Shown: positions 6,623-8,929 of the stretch, one piece after another | Numbering within the stretch: the stretch's first letter is position 1 | Layout of the letters: each line of letters begins with the position of its first letter | Source: JAIPEI01 sp041685835 | Lineage (GTDB): Bacteria > Desulfobacterota > DSM-4660 > Desulfatiglandales > HGW-15 | Assembly (NCBI GenBank): GCA_041685835.1 | Contig: JAWLEX010000119.1 | Span: forward strand, 1 to 8,929 | Length of the DNA stretch: 8,929 nucleotides | Direction of reading: 5' to 3' | Notes under the pieces: model-generated | Databases searched by the model: none | What the model was told of the DNA's origin: nothing | The model's input: the letters and a program-made list of their open reading frames with translations, nothing else | Made by a program: the position numbers and the translations under genes

Positions 6623-7798
6623 TCAGACCAGTCCGTCTTCACTGAGCGGCCTCTTATCCAGGACACGGCCGGGGTCGAAGACAGAAAGATCCAGGATATG
6701 CGGTTTGCCCAGAATGAGTTCACTCATATAGCGTCCCACAGCCGGGGCCTGCTGCAGCCCGTGTCCAGAAAATCCGTTGGCCAGGTAAAAGCCTTTGACT
6801 CCCGGCCACTCGCCAAGGAGGGCGTTGCCGTCCATCTGGTTGACTGCATAAAGCCCGGCCCAGCCCCGGATCAGTTTGGCCGTGTCAAAAGAGGGGACGA
6901 ATTCGGCCAGTTCAGGCCACAGGATCTCCATAAACCTTTTCCGGCTCCAGGTGAAGTCAAACCCGATGGGATCTTCATCCATCGACTTGCCCAGAAGAAT
7001 GAGGCCGCCGGTTTCTGTACGGAAATAGAGGCCTGAGGGAAGCACAGTCAACGGAAGCGGTTTTTCGGGTTTCACTGCTGTGGAAAGCGCGAAGACCTGG
7101 CGTTTTACGGGTTCTATCGGTAGATGCACCCCTATGGTCCCCGCCAGCCCGGATGCCCACGCCCCGGCGCAGTTGACCACGTACCCGGCATGCAGGCTGT
7201 TACCGGAGGCCAGGTCCACGTTGGCGATCCGGTCGCCGGACTTTTTGAGGCCGATCACCTCGTCGGCAACGAAGGCCGTTCCCTGGGAGACGGCCTTGGC
7301 CTTGTAGGCCATGAGCACGGTGTAGGCGTCGAAATGACCGTCTCGAGCGCCGAAGGTCCCACCTGTATATTGATTCGCATCATACAGCGAGTACCTGGCT
7401 TTGATCGCTTCCGGATCCAGCCAGGCGACCTCACAGCCAAGTCCTTGCTGGAGCTTGAGTGATTCTTCAGCCGCCGGCCGGGACGCCTCGTCCACCAGGA
7501 AGAGATTGCCTTCCCGGCAAAAGCCGATATTTGGTTGGGTGTCTCCGACCTGCATTTCTTCCTCAAAGCGGTCGAACACCTCAGAGGTGTATTGAGAAAT
7601 CTCCACATTTTGTTTAAGGCTGAACTGGATTCTCAAATTGGCCATGGACAGGGTGGTGGACGCCCTTTCATAAGTGGGATCCCGTTCGATTACCCCCACT
7701 TTCAAGGTGTTGTCCGCTTTGGTCAGGTGATATGCAAGAGACGACCCCATGACCCCGCCGCCGATAATGATTACGTCATAGATCGTTTGCTCAGGCAT
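6623..7798 (-). CDS. FAD-dependent amino-acid oxidoreductase (DAO family, FOXRED1-like)
   Basis: This 391-residue protein belongs to the D-amino-acid/sarcosine oxidase fold family, which oxidises a C-N bond of an amine or amino acid using FAD. The FAD motif GGGVMG is at residues 13-18, with the ribose-binding acid E38 at the end of strand 2. STTLSMANLRIQFS (47-60) resembles the FOXRED1 and sarcosine-oxidase-beta group. GFSGHG at 342-347 is the usual C-terminal FAD/active-site loop. No signal peptide is seen, so it is probably cytoplasmic or membrane-associated. Likely products are a 2-oxoacid plus ammonia or amine, or a cyclic imine. ATG 7798 is preferred, with AAAGGA just upstream; a GTG at 7834 would add 12 residues. 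It lies between the racemase and TRAP genes. Substrate and electron acceptor are unknown; candidates are D-amino acids, N-methyl amino acids or proline-like compounds. Confidence 0.86.
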   Translation of the reverse strand: MPEQTIYDVIIIGGGVMGSSLAYHLTKADNTLKVGVIERDPTYERASTTLSMANLRIQFSLKQNVEISQYTSEVFDRFEEEMQVGDTQPNIGFCREGNLFLVDEASRPAAEESLKLQQGLGCEVAWLDPEAIKARYSLYDANQYTGGTFGARDGHFDAYTVLMAYKAKAVSQGTAFVADEVIGLKKSGDRIANVDLASGNSLHAGYVVNCAGAWASGLAGTIGVHLPIEPVKRQVFALSTAVKPEKPLPLTVLPSGLYFRTETGGLILLGKSMDEDPIGFDFTWSRKRFMEILWPELAEFVPSFDTAKLIRGWAGLYAVNQMDGNALLGEWPGVKGFYLANGFSGHGLQQAPAVGRYMSELILGKPHILDLSVFDPGRVLDKRPLSEDGLV

Positions 7799-7878
7799 TA
7801 ATGATTCCTTTACCGTGAAAACAGCCCGGCTCACCTCTGCCTGCGCCGCCTGCCTTTGCGCCGCCGGAGATGAGTAAA

Positions 7879-7906
7879 CCTCTCCCCCTGCGAGCGGGTG
7901 GAGAGG
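7879..7906. repeat. GC-rich stem-loop in the racemase-oxidoreductase gap
   Basis: CCTCTCC (7879-7885) pairs with GGAGAGG (7900-7906). CCC (7886-7888) then pairs with GGG (7896-7898), with T7899 bulged and a seven-base loop. This ten-pair stem is the main feature of the 219-base gap between the racemase-like stop and the oxidoreductase start. It resembles dispersed CTCTCC-type hairpin repeats common in proteobacterial intergenic DNA. Only a short GGTTTACT follows it in the mRNA, so it is a weak terminator candidate at most. A nine-base direct repeat TGCGCCGCC (7842-7850, 7857-7865) lies beside it. Confidence 0.5.
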
Positions 7907-8017
7907 GGTTCATTTCCATTCGTGGGGATGGCCGTTGAACCTGCAGCGGCCATAAATGCTTCATGGGGTATTACAAGTGCTTTTGTATTGTGCCTGAACC
8001 ATCTTTCAGTTCAGGGA

Positions 8018-8758
8018 TTACATGTAGCCTTGATATGGGTGCTGGACCAAAGCTGTCTGAAGGTGCTTGATCATGGTGTTGAAATCAAAAACAGGAAGAG
8101 AGACCGCTTCTTGTACGGCATGGGCAAAAGGAGGCAGATCGCTGCATTCGAGGACAATGGACCCGATTGCCGGGTTGGAGTCAGTCATTTCTTTTGCCGC
8201 TCTGACCACTTCCTGTTCCATTATTTCCGAGTTCAGAGTCCCTTTTTCTTCAAGGACGGCCTCCCTGAACTCTTTTGAGTCCTCCATGCCCGTAATCACC
8301 AGGCCGGTTCGGTCTTGCACTCCTACGGCCGTAAAATGTTTATCCGTCAGAGCGCCGGCGTTTGCCGTGAGCACACCGATCATTTTACCCCGTGGAAGGA
8401 TTTGGCGGATAAAAGGGATCTGCAGGAGGCTGGACATGCACACCGGTATCCGGACCGAATCAGCGATCTCTCGTTGAAAAAGTGCCATGAATCCGCAAGC
8501 GCCGGCTATCGCACGGACTCCTTCAGCTTCGAGTTCGCGGGCGCCGTTGATAAAAGGTTCGATCAAGGCCGGGTCTCTTTGGTTGATCAGTCCATGGATG
8601 GAGGCTTCGGAAACTTCCTTGTAGCGTACGGGAAAGGGAAAGCTGGTGGCGTTGCCGACATTGCCGGGGATGCAGGGGTAAGTGGCATTGAGGATGAGGA
8701 TCCCTACCGGAATTCCATACCAGCTCTGACTTTTTTTCGGCACGGTGTATATGGGCAA
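8018..8758 (-). CDS. Asp/Glu/hydantoin racemase family protein
   Basis: This 246-residue protein has the two-lobe Asp/Glu/hydantoin racemase pattern, with one cysteine in each lobe. C88 is in AGACGFM and C205 in LECSDLPP, the positions expected for the cysteine pair that moves a proton at the alpha carbon in cofactor-independent racemases. The early segment with IPGNVGNA and FPFPVRY is typical of a poorly characterised subgroup often annotated simply as racemase family. The probable role is inverting an amino acid or related compound before the downstream FAD enzyme oxidises it; related folds include arylmalonate decarboxylase and maleate isomerase. The start is TTG at 8758, with GGGAG (8766-8770) seven bases upstream; a GTG at 8743 is an alternative. 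It is the first gene of the leftward block, about 80 bases from the palindromic repeat. Confidence 0.82.
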   Translation of the reverse strand: MPIYTVPKKSQSWYGIPVGILILNATYPCIPGNVGNATSFPFPVRYKEVSEASIHGLINQRDPALIEPFINGARELEAEGVRAIAGACGFMALFQREIADSVRIPVCMSSLLQIPFIRQILPRGKMIGVLTANAGALTDKHFTAVGVQDRTGLVITGMEDSKEFREAVLEEKGTLNSEIMEQEVVRAAKEMTDSNPAIGSIVLECSDLPPFAHAVQEAVSLPVFDFNTMIKHLQTALVQHPYQGYM

Positions 8759-8836
8759 GGGCGCTCTCCCATGCGATCAGACAGGCAAGTATTGTGGAAA
8801 TGCTAGAGCTAATCCCCTATGCTGATCATTAGTATA

Positions 8837-8929
8837 GTTTCCATCCAGAAATGGTCTTTTTTGCCAATCTCGGCGTCAATCTGCGAGGTTGCTTGTGCGG
8901 CGTACTTCAGTACGCCTCCGCGCAACCTC
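8837..8929. repeat. Left arm and centre of the palindromic repeat
   Basis: The centre is a compact hairpin: GGCGTACT (8899-8906), a TC loop, then AGTACGCC (8909-8916). It is enclosed by GAGGTTGC (8885-8892) pairing with GCAACCTC (8922-8929). Further out, GTTTCCATCCAGAAATG (8837-8853) matches the reverse complement of 46-63 at the left window end with one gap and one mismatch. The last 15 bases equal the first 15. The two window ends are thus two parts of one imperfect palindrome, either a single copy cut at the window edge or two copies of a dispersed element. No transposase is present. Confidence 0.65.

Noticed and set aside
8759..8884. A sigma-70 or sigma-54 promoter for the racemase-like gene.
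   Set aside because: TATACT and TTGGCA occur on the minus strand but 25 bases apart. An ACTTGCC lacks the upstream GG element needed for sigma-54.
1..8929. A plasmid, phage, CRISPR or defence system.
   Set aside because: No replication, partition, integrase, capsid, cas or toxin-antitoxin gene is present. All nine genes are metabolic or transport genes.

Overview
The window is 8,929 bp of bacterial DNA with nine protein-coding genes in two convergent blocks. Both blocks start close to a window end, and each end is part of the same palindromic repeat. The gene content (2-oxoacid:ferredoxin oxidoreductase parts, a GltD-type flavoprotein, a TRAP transporter) and the repeat style suggest an anaerobic or facultative proteobacterium, perhaps a member of Desulfobacterota. 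That placement is an inference from gene content; no rRNA or marker gene is present.

Rightward block (177-2492, GC-rich): a 2-oxoacid:ferredoxin oxidoreductase gamma-type subunit, a GltD-like FAD/NAD(P)H oxidoreductase with an N-terminal 4Fe-4S motif, and a small two-cluster ferredoxin (delta type). The genes overlap and are probably co-translated. Together they look like an electron-transfer module linking a 2-oxoacid oxidoreductase to NAD(P)(H). The TPP-binding alpha and beta subunits are not in the window.

Leftward block (8758-2537): an Asp/Glu/hydantoin-racemase family protein, a FAD-dependent amino-acid oxidoreductase of the DAO/FOXRED1 type, a complete TRAP transporter (dctP, dctQ, dctM), and proC (pyrroline-5-carboxylate reductase). 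The likely job is import of a small carboxylate or amino acid, possible racemisation, FAD-dependent oxidation at the amine, and imine reduction by ProC. The substrate is unknown; a cyclic or N-substituted amino acid is the most economical guess. ProC may have its own promoter.

Non-coding structure: hairpins lie between dctP and dctQ and between the racemase and oxidoreductase genes. A trinucleotide repeat lies in the dctP leader, and a short perfect palindrome in the proC leader. The first and last 15 bases of the window are identical and lie inside halves of one palindromic element. The window is therefore either a contig broken at two copies of a dispersed repeat, or a collapsed tandem or circular unit. 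No replication, integrase, transposase, CRISPR, tRNA or rRNA sequence was seen. No gene-free stretch exceeds 300 bases.
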